DNA of 64,000 nucleotides from Acanthaster planci (Eukaryota; Echinodermata; Asteroidea; Valvatida; Acanthasteridae). Below, one piece after another: positions 13,801 through 27,074 of the stretch (its first letter is position 1; every line of letters starts with the position of its first letter). The stretch lies in contig NW_019091363.1 of the NCBI RefSeq assembly GCF_001949145.1, positions 666,403 through 730,402 of the forward strand, written 5' to 3'. A program made the position numbers and the translations under genes. Under the pieces are notes generated by a model. That model was not told where the DNA came from. It saw only the letters and a program-made list of their open reading frames with translations, and did not search any database.

Positions 13801-16800
13801 CATAGAAAACTTGAGCTATCTGATATTCATCTTACTTGATATCCTCTCACGTGGTATTTTGTCACTTTAACCTTGCTGAAGAGTCCTTGTTCTCTATAGA
13901 CAGTTCAGCCTCGTCTGTGTTGCAATATAGCGATTCGGTAGAAAATACATGGAGTGAATGAGGGTTTACATGGTAAAGTAAGGAATTTTCCATGTGATGT
14001 ACGTGGCGCCATCAGTGCCGCTCAGCAGTGAAATGTAAATGTGATTTATTGAGGCGCTAACAGATGGGTAAAAGGGAAAAAAATCTTGAACGTATACATG
14101 TACATCCACCCAACAAATCTCCTCGTCTGCTCTTTCGACTTAATAGTCAAAGATAACATTATGGTCATGGTGATGAAATATAAATGTCACATTCTCTGTC
14201 TCTCAGACATTTTGATATTTGAATAAGTGACATTAATAATTGAATTTTTATTCACGCAGCAGATGTCCGTCTGTGGCAACCTACTGCAAAATTGACGTCG
14301 GAGAAGGAAATAACGAAACAAACCCCGCGTTGAAAAGGTTTTGGGTATCGATAAAAGGTCGACTACAAATTATGCACAAACTGATAACACCAACGTAAAA
14401 TAATGCGCAGCAAACCATTTCGTTTGTCTTTATTTCAGAAGGGTCGCCAGATACACCTCCTTATATGCAAATCCTCTGTTTGATACTCGTGGCATAATAC
14501 AGATCTGCTTTGTACCAGCTTAAGTTTTTTCACTGACATCTCAATGACACGATAATTTCATTAAATCTGCTTGATTTAAGAATACATGGTATACTGAGAT
14601 TTTGTATCAGATTTCGAAATATCAGCAGCGAATTATATAGCCAGTATGGTACAAAGTACCAATCACGTTTCGTATTTCGTCGTTTTGACTTCGAAGAGTC
14701 ATTTTTCATCGGACAGTAATTAAGTCTCCCTGAAGACTATATCTTTGGCTTACGGTAAATATCAAGGATGAAGCCATGATTAATGCGCACTGCAAGTGTC
14801 TTTGATTGATTAATTGGATTTTACTCTCCGTAAAAGAGGGAAATGATGAAAATGTACCCCAGGGAAATGCCTGTTTATATATGGAAGGCCTGATGTTATA
14901 GGAATGCTAGAGGGTTTTCGTAGGTTGCGTGGCGATTGTTGTGTACGGCTTGTTGATTTTAGAGCGCGCTGGCGACAATACGATGGGTTAATATGTGTAA
15001 TTCATTGTTGAATATCCATCTTGTCTCTGCATTGACAGAAGTCAGACTATCGTTGTGGACTCGTATTCGTACGGAGGCTGCATTAATGATGAATTCGGTG
15101 TCGCTAGGTTGAGTATTCGGGCGTGGGGAGAGACTTTGAAAATGAATAATGTTTAATTTCACCAGTGCCAATATAGCTTGAACATTATAAGGCCATATTT
15201 ATTATCGCTTTCGACGCCATAGCTTAAAGGGATATGACAGTTATTAAACGTGCCAAAGTTGTTGCTTTGTTACTGCGGATTCTGCTCAGAAATAATTCTG
15301 GAGGGAGTGGAACACTTACAATGTTAACTCTAGCTAGGCTTATGTCTTCGAAAAATTTATCGAAAAGATGTGTCAATAGAAGGCTCCAGCAAACCCAGTC
15401 AGTCCGTAGTATACCAGTATCTAAAGTTAATTTTACTCTTGTTGACTGGCAATTATGACTAGCGTTTGTCAAAGGACAGCGCGACATTAATTCTCCTAAA
15501 ATGTTACCTCGGCACCTGCTCCCACACTTGCATATTATTCACCCATAAACATGCATTATGCAGCTGTGGTTCATTACCTAGTAATTCACTTACAGACTGT
15601 AGACTAATTCGACAACCAGAACTTAGTTTTCTGCGTAGGACCACGCTCACATGCTGCTGGTTTGTGAGTGTAAGGCCTCTTTGACCAATAGAGCCTTCAA
15701 GTAAGAGGTAAAGCAGAATGAGTCTGAACCCTGCTCGGCCCGCCTATGGGAATTATTACCTGAAGCCGCCCTCTTCCGTTCTATAATTTTGGATGCTTTC
15801 TAACTGAAACTACCTCAAGAGACATTCATGTCGGAATTATATGTCATATTATGGAAAAATCACCTGGAGGTGTGTAAAAGGTGTTTCATTGACGTTTCAC
15901 TTTCGGCATTGTCATTGCAGGTCTCCATGTTCGTGCACGTTTGTTTACACTTCATGTTCTTATGTGAGAACGAGTATGTAACTATATCGCTGCGAAGTTT
16001 TACCTCCCTATACTCGATGAGTTCTAGATTAGTCAGGCGCGCATGATGCAGTTCGTGTTAGCAAAAGTTAAATGAGACTTCATAGTTTTTCATAAAATGC
16101 ATATTATTCCTCTAAGTTTATTTCCTAAAAAATTGTAAACTGCTATACTTATTTCGTTCTGTTTTCATCTTAGTTTTACTTAAAGACTCCCATGAAAAAA
16201 CTTCGTAAATTTTCATCTGCGTACAAAGAGTGAACCAAGTTGCACTGCTTAGATTTGTGGGAAGTGAGAGGTACGTTTTTGCAAATGAATGTATTTCTCT
16301 TTCAGGTCACGTCGTTTTTCGGTTTCTGTAAGTTAATATGCCAATAAACGTTTTTCAAGGGCCTTCTCTGGAGATAATTATTTCAAGAGGTGAATGGACA
16401 AAAAATCAAATTGTACATTTTAGTACGTTACTTTTCCTATCCAGGGGTTCCCAGAAGCGCGCCATCAGAGGTCAATTTTCAGGCCCTAAAGGTTGCTGTG
16501 ACTAAAATGCACGCGCGCCCGGGTGAAAATCATATGTGTGATGGTGCTACCATTTTAAAGGCGTCTTTTATCCTGGGATTAGCCTAGGACTTTGTGTCCA
16601 AAGGGGTTTTGCTCGCTTAACGTAGCTTTTTTTGCACAAACTTCCATCATTTCCATATTTCTAGGAATAACTGATATTCAGTCTATTAAATGAAGTAGGG
16701 TCTAGATGTGCTACGTCCATCAACAAAATAACCATTCAGCAATGTAAACCAAAAGTCATCAGTGCTGTGCGATTGATCGGTTTAAATTTCGAGTTCGTAC

Positions 16801-19092
16801 TGGAGAGAAGACTTTAATATGCCTGCGTTACAGGTGTACAGCAGGCTACAAATGTCTAATCAGTTGGCATATGTACAGAGAACGTGTTGCGTAACAGGTA
16901 GAAAAGGCAGAGGTATGTAATTAGCAGGTGAGAAGTAGAAGGGTTTTCTAGACGAGCAAGGGTGCGGCATTCTAGCTTGTGACTGTCCAAGAACTTTCTA
17001 GACTCCTGGCAAGCATTACCCATAAAATTGTGTAAAGTGTCTTTACTGGTGTAAAGGGGTGTTAAAGGAGAAATAGATTAGACCAACTCTCACCAAGCCT
17101 CGGGCTGCAGGTGTAACTATAGAGTTCCACGGTTTTCTATCGGCCACGTCGTTGTGTGCTTTATAATATGCATGTTGTCCCCTTCTATTTTTCATTTCCA
17201 AGAACATACATTTCCCTTCAAGTGGGTTATATCCACATGGCCAGCCATGTTCCTGAAAGTTGTTGCAGCCTGTAGCCAGCAGAACAGCTCAGACGTTTTT
17301 AAGGGGCCGGGGCTCCCGCCAAAATTTGCCTGACGACAACACGGACAGATGGTGGACTTGATATCGCCTGCTCCTTTCAATACGTGAAAGCGTTTATTTG
17401 CCATTATCAGCCAATCAGCGCGTTTTATTCGCTGCTGGCGCCAGGGGCTGCACCTGAATGTTCATTTCAGACTGTCTATAGACTCTTGTCCGTGTTTGGT
17501 TTATCAGATACAATTTTTGCGCAGAAAAACAAGCTGGCATGTACGGTACGTGTGTACATTGTGTCTACTGCTGTGTTAGTCAAGTTTGCCCTGCTCCTAT
17601 TGAGTTACAGTGCAAAATTCTATCAATCCGCGGTAACGTTTCTCCCAGCATTCATTGAGTAAAAACAGTCAGCTCCAATTAGTTTGTGTTTTGTGCCATT
17701 GACTTGCAAGCTTTTTGTATTTGATTCAAGAATGAAAGGAATTATCGTGAAGGTGTACAATCACAGCAAGTAGCTGAAACCCAAAGAAACCAATGTGGTT
17801 TTGCTACGCAAAATCATGGAACTTTGGGGGAAGAAAAAAAACTGTCACGTTTATCACTTGCGCTGATCCAAGCAGGAACAGTGGTACTTTTGGATTCACA
17901 CTTAAATCACAGAAATACCAGTAGTGCCAAATCACTGAAATCTGTGTCCTTTAGGTGAATTGGATATAATTGTATATATATCTTAAAACTGCTATTCAAA
18001 CATGTTGAAGTGCAAGAACATGAAAGGGTTGCATTTAAGCGTCATTCATCCGCACTTTTCAGTTTGATAAGCTCTGTGTTTCAGCCGTATAATTCTATAA
18101 TCATGTGTCAAGTTTTGCATCATAAGTGGATTGTCGCAATCTAATTCTGCGGCGAGACCCTTAAGCCAATTGACATGTCGGGAAGTGCACCTTCACCTAA
18201 TGTTTTTCATCTGCTCATCAGCCCCCGTCATCCGCGCCTCTCCAGACTCCACTCCCTCCCTCGCGTATCGCCAGACTAGAATTTAATTCCCCCAAGAGTC
18301 CTAACTTCAGATCCATCTCGAACCAATTGACGTACCGGCGTACTTCGGAGCAGCACTTGGTCAGAAAAACAACAAACGGAAGCTCAGATCAACTCGCACC
18401 GTACACGCCTGATCATTCATCCTAATGATTCTTCTGGCGACGGCTGCAAATGGCGTGCAACGTCTATTGCCTTAAGACAGGATACAGTTATTTTATTAAA
18501 ATGCTGAAAGTTGTGTCTCCAGAAACACAATGAAAAGAAACTGTTGTTAAATGGTGTACCAGTGTTAGTTTAACTTTACAGGGAACACAAGGTGAGTGCC
18601 AAGAGAAATCCAAACTGGATTCCGCTACAGAGCACATTGATCACCGAATTTCACTAAATAGTGCACCGTATGCTCTGTGCTAGAATACCATTGTCGCAAA
18701 AAAAATATTCCAGCATGATATGATGTATGCAGTCTGCCGCCTTGAGAAAGTGACTAACTGCGCGTCCAACCGTGCATTCAGGATCTAACATTTCTTTTCC
18801 TAAAAGGAAGCCGCCTCGTTTTTTCTTGATTAAAATCTGAATGGGCACGCGTACTCCACTAATGACACTGTACGTGCATTTGGCCGAGGGATTGCTGTTG
18901 GCGCAAGAAGAAATAAAAACAATCAAGACTGTAGATAAGGGGACTGCAAAAGAGACGAGTGAGCATGAGTTGCTTTTAGAGACAAGCCAAATTAGATTGT
19001 GTGAACTGATGGGCGCAGGCCGTATGTATAAGCGAGAGAGAGACGCAGTGACCAATTTCACACGGGTTGGAACTCAAAGTCTGGGAGCTGCA
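10831..19092. other. Long non-coding stretch
   Basis: About 8 kb without a recognisable gene, apart from the GC-rich open frame listed at 11106-11321. Open frames here reach about 135 codons but look random in composition. No RNA gene was recognised. Confidence 0.5.
11106..11321 (+). other. GC-rich open island, possible exon on either strand
   Basis: A block of roughly 200 bases, markedly GC-rich at its left, interrupts AT-rich DNA. On the plus strand 71 codons are open between TAG at 11103-11105 and TAG at 11319-11321. The peptide alternates hydrophobic and polar residues (for example MIRITVVSPAEGDVGLQI), as a beta-strand-rich extracellular module might. The minus strand is also open, and a plausible minus-strand acceptor (CCCCCTCGGCAG) precedes it there. 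GC-rich DNA is open by chance more often, so this is only a candidate and no family is assigned. Confidence 0.25.
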
Positions 19093-19614
19093 GAGCTTTG
19101 GAAGTGCCATTCGACTTGTTGAGATCCTGACATTTTGTTTCCTTGGGAAGATGACATCATAAAGACAAGATTTCGACATCCTGAGATAATTTATCATCGG
19201 ATGACTATATCCTGAAAGTTGGATGACGACACCCTGTGTTAATTTATCATGGGATGGCGACATTGTAAAAGTGATATAATGACATTATTTGTCAATGGGT
19301 TCATTGACAAACCACCTTGAAAATAGGTGGCTTGAGAAGCTAGTGTTTTCCAAAGCACTGCCCTCCTGTTGCCACACATGATATTAGTTAGACTGATAAA
19401 ACGTCATGATGTCTCACCGCTTGTTACAAGTAGTGAAGTAGACATTACAATTGGTGGATGTCTCTGGATGACGACATATACTGAGATAATGATTAGCGTC
19501 ATCCAACCTTCATGATTTTCGTTATCAGGGTGTCGACATCTTGCCTTTATTACGTCATCATCCCGAGAAATAAATGTGTGGATCTCAACAAGTCGGATGG
19601 CAATTCCAGAGCTC
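19093..19614. mobile_element. Long foldback DNA element (about 520 bp)
   Basis: The left arm runs from about 19093 to 19235 and the right arm from about 19475 to 19614, the latter as reverse complement. Matching words in order include GAGCTTTGGAAGTGCCAT with GAGCTCTGGAATTGCCAT, CGACTTGTTGAGATCC in both, and CAAGATTTCGACA with CAAGATGTCGACA. Arms of more than 100 bp around a non-coding centre indicate a foldback or MITE. GGATGACGAC-like words recur inside. No coding capacity and no clear target duplication. Confidence 0.85.
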
Positions 19615-21309
19615 CGTATGAAGCCCTTCTTGCCACAAATACGTATGTTTTCAGGGATACTGTCTCGGAATGTTGGCCGACGCTTTGCCGCTCTATACTG
19701 AGTTTAACAGTTGGGTCGGCATTATGGGGGGTTGGACTCGAAGAAGGATGACCACTTGCGTATCAAGGTTTTCAATCAGGGAACAAGTTTTCTAAATTGA
19801 AAACAATCGTCCTTTTTTTGAAGAAACCCTCTCCCTGAATAAAAAAGTGGTTGTGAGGTTTCAAAAAAACGGCATAAATATGTCAATAGAGGGGACTTGC
19901 CTCCTGCGTTCCGTTGGATACGTCGCTGGGTTCGACGACACCACAACGAAAACGCAATCAGGATGGTCTGGGCTTAGCCCTGCCCTCTCGGTATCCATTC
20001 ACGGTATTCTCTTTGCCCACTTGTAGTTTTACCTGATTCTAGTTGCAACTTGCAGCCCTACCATATGTATCGCTATTTACTGTTTGTATTCAACCAGCCA
20101 CTTGGTTTGCATGTGACAAAAGGATTAGGTAATAGTTACTCAACACAACTGATATTTAACTTCTGGTGGCATTTGGACAATTATTTTGGCAAGCATTTAT
20201 AAATACAAATTCGAGTTATTAGTTGCGTACAATTTTGGCGAAGTGATCCCTAAACACTAGATTTTATTCAAACTGACTATCAATTTGAGAAATTGTGTAT
20301 CAATAGTCCATTCACAAAAATTATCAATAACTTTTATCGGTTTTATTATACTATAGGATCCTTTATGACGGAGTGATAGCAACATCAAATCCACTTTTTC
20401 ATACATTATAGAATCCATATTTTCTTCAATCATGCACACCAATACCCCCAACAAGCAAACTGCCCAACTTCATCATGAGATCAAATTTCAAGTTCTAATA
20501 TATTCATGTGGCAACATCTAATGCAGGCAGACTGCACTTCAAGTGAAACAGGTCAAGTCGGCACCACGTCGTCTCCATAGCAGATATTCTTTTATTGGCC
20601 TTTGGGAGAACCTGTCGAATATTAAAGGTTGGCTTCTGAGTGATTTCTAACGAAGATTGCCCGGGTACCACATTTCGCTGGGCTAGTATCGTCTGGCGTT
20701 CAACCTATTGCCAGAACAAGGGATTACACGGCTTTACGCCGCTTCAACGTGTGAACATTCCGTCTTCTGTAATTGGCCAAGACATACCCTCTATATCACA
20801 CAGCCTTCGTGACTTTGCTGTTCAGCGTAAGACACACTGTAATGTACATTATAATGTGTGTCAGTGTTGCGCGCTTTTAAAGCCTTGAACAGATTATTGG
20901 CATCTGAACCTCGCCCAGCCCACGGGCATACTGCATATTGTAATAAGTCGCCTTGGATTTGCTGATACGTGTATTGGTTGTGTACAGCTGTCTCATCAAG
21001 ACCTATATTCACTACGTCCCTTGTCACATGTAAAAGAAATCGGCCACTGAATACGGTTGAAGTGTTTTGCACTTAAAGGGAATAGATATGCAAACCAATT
21101 TCTCTCTGCACACAAAAAAAAATTTACGAAACAACATAGTATTGCTTTTTTTATATAAAAAAATGGCATAGACCCAAAATTTGCTGTTGAGCTAGCTCGC
21201 CAATTGCTGAGGGAGGAATAAAAATTACAAACACTTGAAAGTGAATTCATTTGCCATAAGGGGTAATAATAATTGGAACCGTGTCTTCCTAAATGACGTC
21301 AGGCCAAAC
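19615..21309. other. Non-coding stretch, nothing recognised
   Basis: Short open frames only, none with recognisable features. No repeat was identified beyond the flanking elements. Confidence 0.5.
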
Positions 21310-21475
21310 GGGCGATTCACAATAGCGCGCCTCCAAGAGTTTGCAACGCATTGGCCAATCACAATGCGCTATATCTGTCGACCCTTTCCAAACGCGCATT
21401 GGGTTGACAGATTTTGGGCACTGTGATTGGCCAACGCGTTGCAAACTCTTGCAGGCGTGCTGTCGTGAAACGCCT
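21310..21475. mobile_element. Short inverted-repeat element, family A copy 2 (MITE-like)
   Basis: The left end GGGCGATTCACAATAGCGCG continues into GAGTTTGCAACGCATTGGCC. The right end is the complement of AGGCGTTTCACGACAGCACG and its neighbouring GAGTTTGCAACGCGTTGGCC. The centre also folds (TGTCGACCC against GGGTTGACA). It shares ends and subterminal sequence with 9275-9375 but is 166 bp, so the shorter copy probably lost internal sequence. Confidence 0.85.
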
Positions 21476-23889
21476 GTATCAAAGAGGTTTGCAACGACCT
21501 TGTTGAAATTTCATTTCCAGGCCCCACAGTCCACACTACTCATGGGCAGACGGACACTTTCTGTCAGAGGGCTTCATTCCAGCGAAATCTTTTTGCAATC
21601 CCGTTATTACCCCTTGAAAAAAAATTTGGGCGGTCATTTGTCATTGGACATGCAGATAATCATACGTGTTCAATATGCTGACTGAGCCTTTCGACTTGTA
21701 CGCCACGTATAGAGATGACGGGCTTTCAAAATCTTCCGTTGGAGGTACACGTTACCATCAATTTGATATTGTTGCTCTGCAACAAGCAATGAACCACCTG
21801 CAGAATATGGCAAGCGTAATGTTCAGGTCATGCCACGCTGTATATACAGCGGTGTCGTACATGTACATGCATGCTGGTCACGCGATACGCTCACTGTAAT
21901 CGTTGCAACAAGCTGCCGACTACGATGCCTCAGCGCGGCGAGGGCGACTATCGAGTATTGATACAAGCTGCCCACTCTGTTTATCTTACCGTGGTTCTAC
22001 CCTTCTTACCCTTACCCTTCTAACAAGCTGGGAAAAATTGCTCATTTTTGGCAGTATTTGCCATGTAATTACCAGCGCCCATACGTTTACTGCTCTTTTT
22101 AATGTGTGCAAATAGTGCCGTAATTAGATACTTGTTTGCGGTAAGTTAAATCAGCCTTTCACTTGAAATGGAGACAGTCGCGTCGGTGTCCTAAATCAAA
22201 TTTGATTGGGTGGAACTCAACTTCCCATAAAGTGGACACACAAACACTCCCTTTCCCCTACCCTCGACTACATACACTTACCTCTCCGGAAGTCACGACG
22301 AGCATATGCTTTTCGTGAAATTCGATCCACGTCAGCGTCGTTTGCTCGTTCAACTTTTTCGTCTCGAACCCTACATTGATTATGTTCGGTCACGTACGTG
22401 TCGGGCGAGCACAGTTGTGCGACAGGGCTGGAATAACATGATCTGCTGCTGTTGGTCATGTTTCTGTTGTAATTATAGCAGCCACACACATCAACGGCAA
22501 AGTGGAGGCCATGTTTCTTCTCATGCTATGGAGAAATATGGACAAACAGTTAGTCAGAGGGATTTGGTAATAGTTGCCCCAAAAATGTTTTCCTTTGGTT
22601 AATTATTGTATGGCCAGTGCCCGGTAGATTCATGAAGAAAGAAATGATTCTGTCGTAGGCCTATGTGCTAAAATTTGACTCTGCTGTGTTTTAGCCAAAG
22701 GCTCTTTTCCCTTACATAAAACAAATAACACCCACGTGCGTATTAGTCAGAGGAACAAAAATGAAATATCACGATTGTTTTTGAGATAGAAGCATTTAAC
22801 ATGTTGACTGCCGACTACGAGTATACTCAAATTAGGCTAACAGGTGTACCGGATTCTACCACTACAAGTATGCTGGGAGAAAATGAAAGGCTTTTGTATT
22901 GTGAATGGAATACACTGGCATCACTGATAAAACAACAAATAAGCTGCTAGCAGTGGTGACATACATGTGCATCTATAAAATGTTCATGTTCAAATAATAT
23001 TTTCGTGTTTTTGCCGTTAGAAATAAAATGGGAAATCGGCAAAATTTGAAATGTCCTCTCACCTTGTTGACTTTATTTTCATTCAAGAGTGAATGAAGAT
23101 ATTAGTATGACGTCAAAATAGCTTTACATTTTGTCGTGTGGATTTTCATAAAGATTTGATTACACTGGTGTATCGGGGCAGGAGGGAACTTGCCTTGCCT
23201 CTGGTGACATTTTCAAAATAATTAAATAGCCAAGTGAACCGAAAAACGAAAACATTATAAATTCACCCGGCCCAAAGCAGTTCGATCAATCAATAGTAAT
23301 CAATGATCAATCAATGTTATAAAAAATGACTAAATAGCGAGGGTGAAAGTTTTTTTTCCATTTTCTTTTCATTTTTAAGAAAACTGGTACATGACAAGGT
23401 GTTTTCCGGGGACACATTTTGCCCGAAGCTGTTTATAAAAACCCAGTGGCTTTCAAAACGTCAAAGTGAACAAATTGTTTTGATTTCTTGATAGCTGTGA
23501 TTTCTCATTACTCGCATTGTTTCATATGATTGTTCTGATTTCTTGATAGTTTATTTTGTACAATTCATTTGGGTACATGGTATTCCTTACTGTCAGCACT
23601 TGGTGGCGTCATTTTGTAATAATCAATGTGGCAGGGACGGCTCAGTGCACTTAATATTCAATACAATGTCAACGGCAGTCCAAACTTTTAAAGAATATAA
23701 TATAGGGTGTATATTGCATAACCAGTATGGGGAATCAAAGAAGTTCGTCATCCCTTTGCCAACCCACGAGGTAACTCGTAGCTGGCATAGTGGAATGACC
23801 AACTTAATGCCATTGCCAGCTACGACTTATTTTTTAGATATTTTTCTCAATAGAGTATTTAGGAGTGAACGTCTCTGTCTCCCCCTACC
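21476..23889. other. Non-coding stretch, nothing recognised
   Basis: Includes a 122-codon open frame (23543-23911) with no recognisable domain or composition, judged to be chance. Otherwise short frames and AT-rich sequence. Confidence 0.5.
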
Positions 23890-24117
23890 CCCTCTCTCTC
23901 TTGGAGTATGACGACTTCGACTGTGTCGTTCATGGTGGGAGCATCGTTTGCCACTGTGGAGACAGCAAAAGAGAAGGGTGTGGGTCTGAGGATCGGTGAC
24001 TGAGGCAGCCCTAGCACAATGCTTTCGACTGCGCTCAGTTGTCTCCTGAGCCAAATGGTCATCGATGAGGGAAGCGGAACCTCTGACGGCAGATCTCCAC
24101 CTTTAGTGGTCGCTTGT

Positions 24118-24795
24118 TCAGTCCTCCCAGGAGTCGATGTCGATTGCACAGGCCTTCAGATGTCTTTGGAGACAGTCCTTAAATCTAAGCTTGAGCCTGC
24201 TTCTGCTTCTTACGCCTTTGATCAGTTTACCAAAGAATACAGCCTTGGGAAGCCACGAGTCTTCCATGCGGACTACATGGCTGCTCCACTGCAGTCGGCT
24301 CTGCTTGAGTAGTGCAGCAACACTGGGGATGCCTGTTCGTCTTCTTACCTCCACGTCGCTAATCCTGTCTTGCCAGTGGATCTTGAGGAGATGTCTTAGC
24401 TGATACATGTAAACGAGCTGGAGTCTCTTGTGGCGTCGGTACAGGATGTAGGTTTTAGAAGAATATAGAAGGCAGGTGAGGACCACTGCACGATATACCT
24501 TGCACTTGGTTGTTAGCCAGGTATAATGTTTCTTCCAGATCTTAGACTGGAGCTTCCCACAGGCTGTTGTGGCTGCACTGATGCTCCTCTCCACTTCTTT
24601 GTCCAGGCTGTTGGACTGTTCTGCCGAGGTAGGTAAAGCTGTGCACAGCTTGAAGTCTTGAAGTTGGTTTCCGTCAAGAGACAGCTCAGGGTCAGCGTAA
24701 ACAGTGTGTCGATGAGGTAGGAGCATGACCTTAGTCTTTCTGGTGTGGATGGTAAGGCCGAGGCTTTGAGCGATCAAATGGAAGGCATCAAGCAT
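24118..24795 (-). pseudogene. LINE C-terminal region (thumb/connection), open fragment
   Basis: A 225-codon open fragment follows the RT core. It begins just after the YADD region (AFHLIAQSLGLTIHTRKTKV), passes through a thumb-like region (DGNQLQDFKLCTAL) and the long helical connection (KVYRAVVLTCLLYSSKTYIL), and ends in the conserved tail LQWSSHVVRMEDSWLPKAVF and the LKACAIDIDSWED motif. A degenerate Cys/His cluster may follow in another frame (about 23900-24054), as in related LINE C-termini. This is not a host gene. Confidence 0.9.
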
Positions 24796-25600
24796 GACTG
24801 GAGCTCAGCTTCAGAGTGTGACACTATGGCAGAATCATCTGCATAAAGCAGCTCTCGAGCACAGACGGTTCTGGCCAAGGTTTTGGCCTTAAGACAGCCG
24901 GTGTTGAACAGCTTTCCATCTAAACATGTACTGAACTAAACACCGCCATGCTGTGGGCACAGTTCTGGGACAGCACTGAGGTAGATGGAAAAAGGGAGAG
25001 AGCCAACACACAGCCTTGCTTTGACGCCTTGGTTCACGATGAACGGGTCTGAAAGTATGCCGTTGAGGGAGACTTGGGCCATCACGCCAGTGTGAAGCTG
25101 AGAGATGAGGCTGACGATGCCTTCAGGACAGCCATAGCGACGCAGAACAGAACAAAGACACTCCCTGTTCACCGTATCAAAAGGTTTGGTAAAGTTGATA
25201 AATACGATGAACAAGGTTACGTTCTGTTGATGGTTTTTTTCTTGCAGCTGGTGCAATGTGAAGATCATATCGATCGTTGATCTGGAGCTGCGGAACTGCG
25301 ACTCAGCGAGAACTGCGTTGAGGATGGTTTTGATGCGCTTCGGAATCACTTTGCCAAGCACTTTGCCAGCGGTTGACAGAAGTGAAATGCCTCTGTAGTT
25401 GCTGCAATCTTGCTTGTTGCCTTTCTTCTTGATGATGGTGATGACGGCAGCGTCCTTGAACTCCTTTGGCACAGACTTCTCATTCCAGATAGCTCAGAGG
25501 ACGTCATGAAGAGCACGAGTGATCTGTTCTCCTCCATTCTGGTAGATCTCTGCTTGGATTCCGTCCATTCTTGGGGAATTATTGGAGGCAAGGCTTCGTA
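24796..25600 (-). pseudogene. LINE reverse transcriptase core, broken
   Basis: The minus strand shows the finger region (VITIIKKKGNKQDCSNYRGI, then SLLSTAGKVLGKVI), the palm start (FINFTKPFDTVNRECL, equivalent to the usual DLTKAFDTVNR) and the later QGVKARLCVGSLPF segment, a corruption of the usual QGC-LAP-LF. After HGGV there is an in-frame TAG, then the same frame continues to the catalytic LLYADDSAIV, whose YADD codons are at 24834-24845. A further frameshift near 24795 separates it from the C-terminal domain. The catalytic aspartates survive, but the nonsense codon and shift make it non-functional. Confidence 0.9.
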
Positions 25601-26199
25601 CGGCCGTCACACTTCATCTATGAGCAGAGGACCATCAGCACTGAGAAGCACTGGACGCTGGGCGATACTGTCAATAATCGAGATATCAGCGTTTGGTCTT
25701 TGGTTCAGGAGCTTGGCAAAATGTGTCTGTCATCGTTAAAGGATATCACCCTGTTCAGTCAGGAGGGTAGTGCCATCCATTTCAAGCAGAGGGCTGGACT
25801 GAGTTCCTCCATGGTAAGAGACGGTCTTCAGTGCTTGATAGTAGCCTCTGGTGTCTCCCGTGTCTGCTATTTTCTGGATTTCTTCAGCTTTCTGGTCCCA
25901 CTACTCGTTTTCCATGTCTCTGAGCTTACGTTACGTCACTCTGGTGAACTCAGATCTGGATCTTTTGCAGCTAGGCTTGGCGAGACAGGCCTGGCAGGCT
26001 TTGCTTTTGTCCTTACGGAGCTCTGAGAGGTGAAAGTCAGAGTCATCGAATCAGTCCCCATTCCTAAGCTTTTGGTTCCCCAGTACTTCTTTCGCAGCTT
26101 TGTAAGGGCATGAGCTGAAGTTCTGCCACTTAGCAGCAGCGGTGGAGTTGGTGGCCTAGCACTGGATTCCTTGAGTCGACTGACGGACGTTGAGCTTCT

Positions 26200-27074
26200 T
26201 GCTTGGGCCAGGGAGTAAATCTCTGTCTATTCCAGTGGATGGAGACCTTGAGTCGGCACCTGATCATGTAGTGATCAGTACCACATTCTTAGCCTCTCAT
26301 GGACCTAGTGATGCACATATCACTGTTCTTGTTCTGACTGATCAGAATGTAGTCCGGAAGATGAGCGTGTCCAGATCGTGGGTGTCCCAATGAGAAGAAT
26401 CGATGAGCAGGCACGTTGAACAGGGTGTTGGTCACTGGGAGTGAAAACTCGTTGCACAGCTGCAGTAGGAGCTCTCCGTTGCTGTTGTAAGATCCACGTC
26501 CAAAATTACCGAGGAGGCTCTTGGTTATACATCTTGGTTGCGTTGGCTCTGGCGTTAAAGTCTCCAAACACCACAACTGTATCTGTGCTGGGGGTGTTCT
26601 GTAACACGTCTTTGAGTTGATAGTAGAAAGCAGCTATGTGCACAGGGTCGTGAGTCATCGTCGGAGTGTACACACTGACCAAGGTAATTTGTGTGGTTGG
26701 GGAGATGGCAAGACGTTGGGTCACTAGTCGATCAGACACCTGGGAGAGCAGCTGATCAGCAATGGCAAATTGCTGATCAGCAATTGCTGTAGCCTTAATC
26801 CCCTGGAGTTGCCAGACCAGAAGAAGGTGTCTACGATGTCTACGCCAAAAGCATCGAGCTCCTTGCCAAGCAAAGCAGTTCGTCTCTTTGGGAGGTTGGG
26901 GTTATTATCGAGGAGGGTTCGCACGTTCCAAAATGCGATCTGTAGCTTCGATTTGTGGTTTCTGCCACTGAGGAGAACCCGCTGACCGTGGGCAGTCAGC
27001 CAGGTTGATTGAAGGGTGAGCCTTTTAACGTCAAGTTTTCTAGAGGCGTCCTCGGATTGAGGCAGGCGGGGCAT
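26200..27074 (-). pseudogene. LINE endonuclease domain, frameshifted
   Basis: Three successive minus-strand segments in different frames make up one AP-endonuclease-like domain. The first (27074 to 26724) contains LQIAFWNVRTLLD and the RRTALLGKELDAFGVDI motif. The second (26739 to 26506) contains SVYTPTM and the catalytic-loop motif VFGDFNAR. The third (26576 to 26289) contains LLGNFGRGSYNSNGELLLQL, then HPRSGHAHLPDYILI, and continues towards the usual SDH region. The shifts between segments disable it. The expected catalytic surroundings are otherwise still readable, so the copy is not very old. Confidence 0.88.

Noticed and set aside
18654-19061. 135-codon minus-strand frame and 93-codon plus-strand frame overlapping it
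   Set aside because: No domain resemblance and partly within or beside the foldback element; neither could be supported as a gene.
23543-23911. 122-codon plus-strand open frame
   Set aside because: No family resemblance, no splice or poly(A) support; consistent with chance.
25410-26033. Plus-strand open frames of 60-151 codons
   Set aside because: Antisense shadows of the minus-strand LINE, whose motifs explain this DNA.
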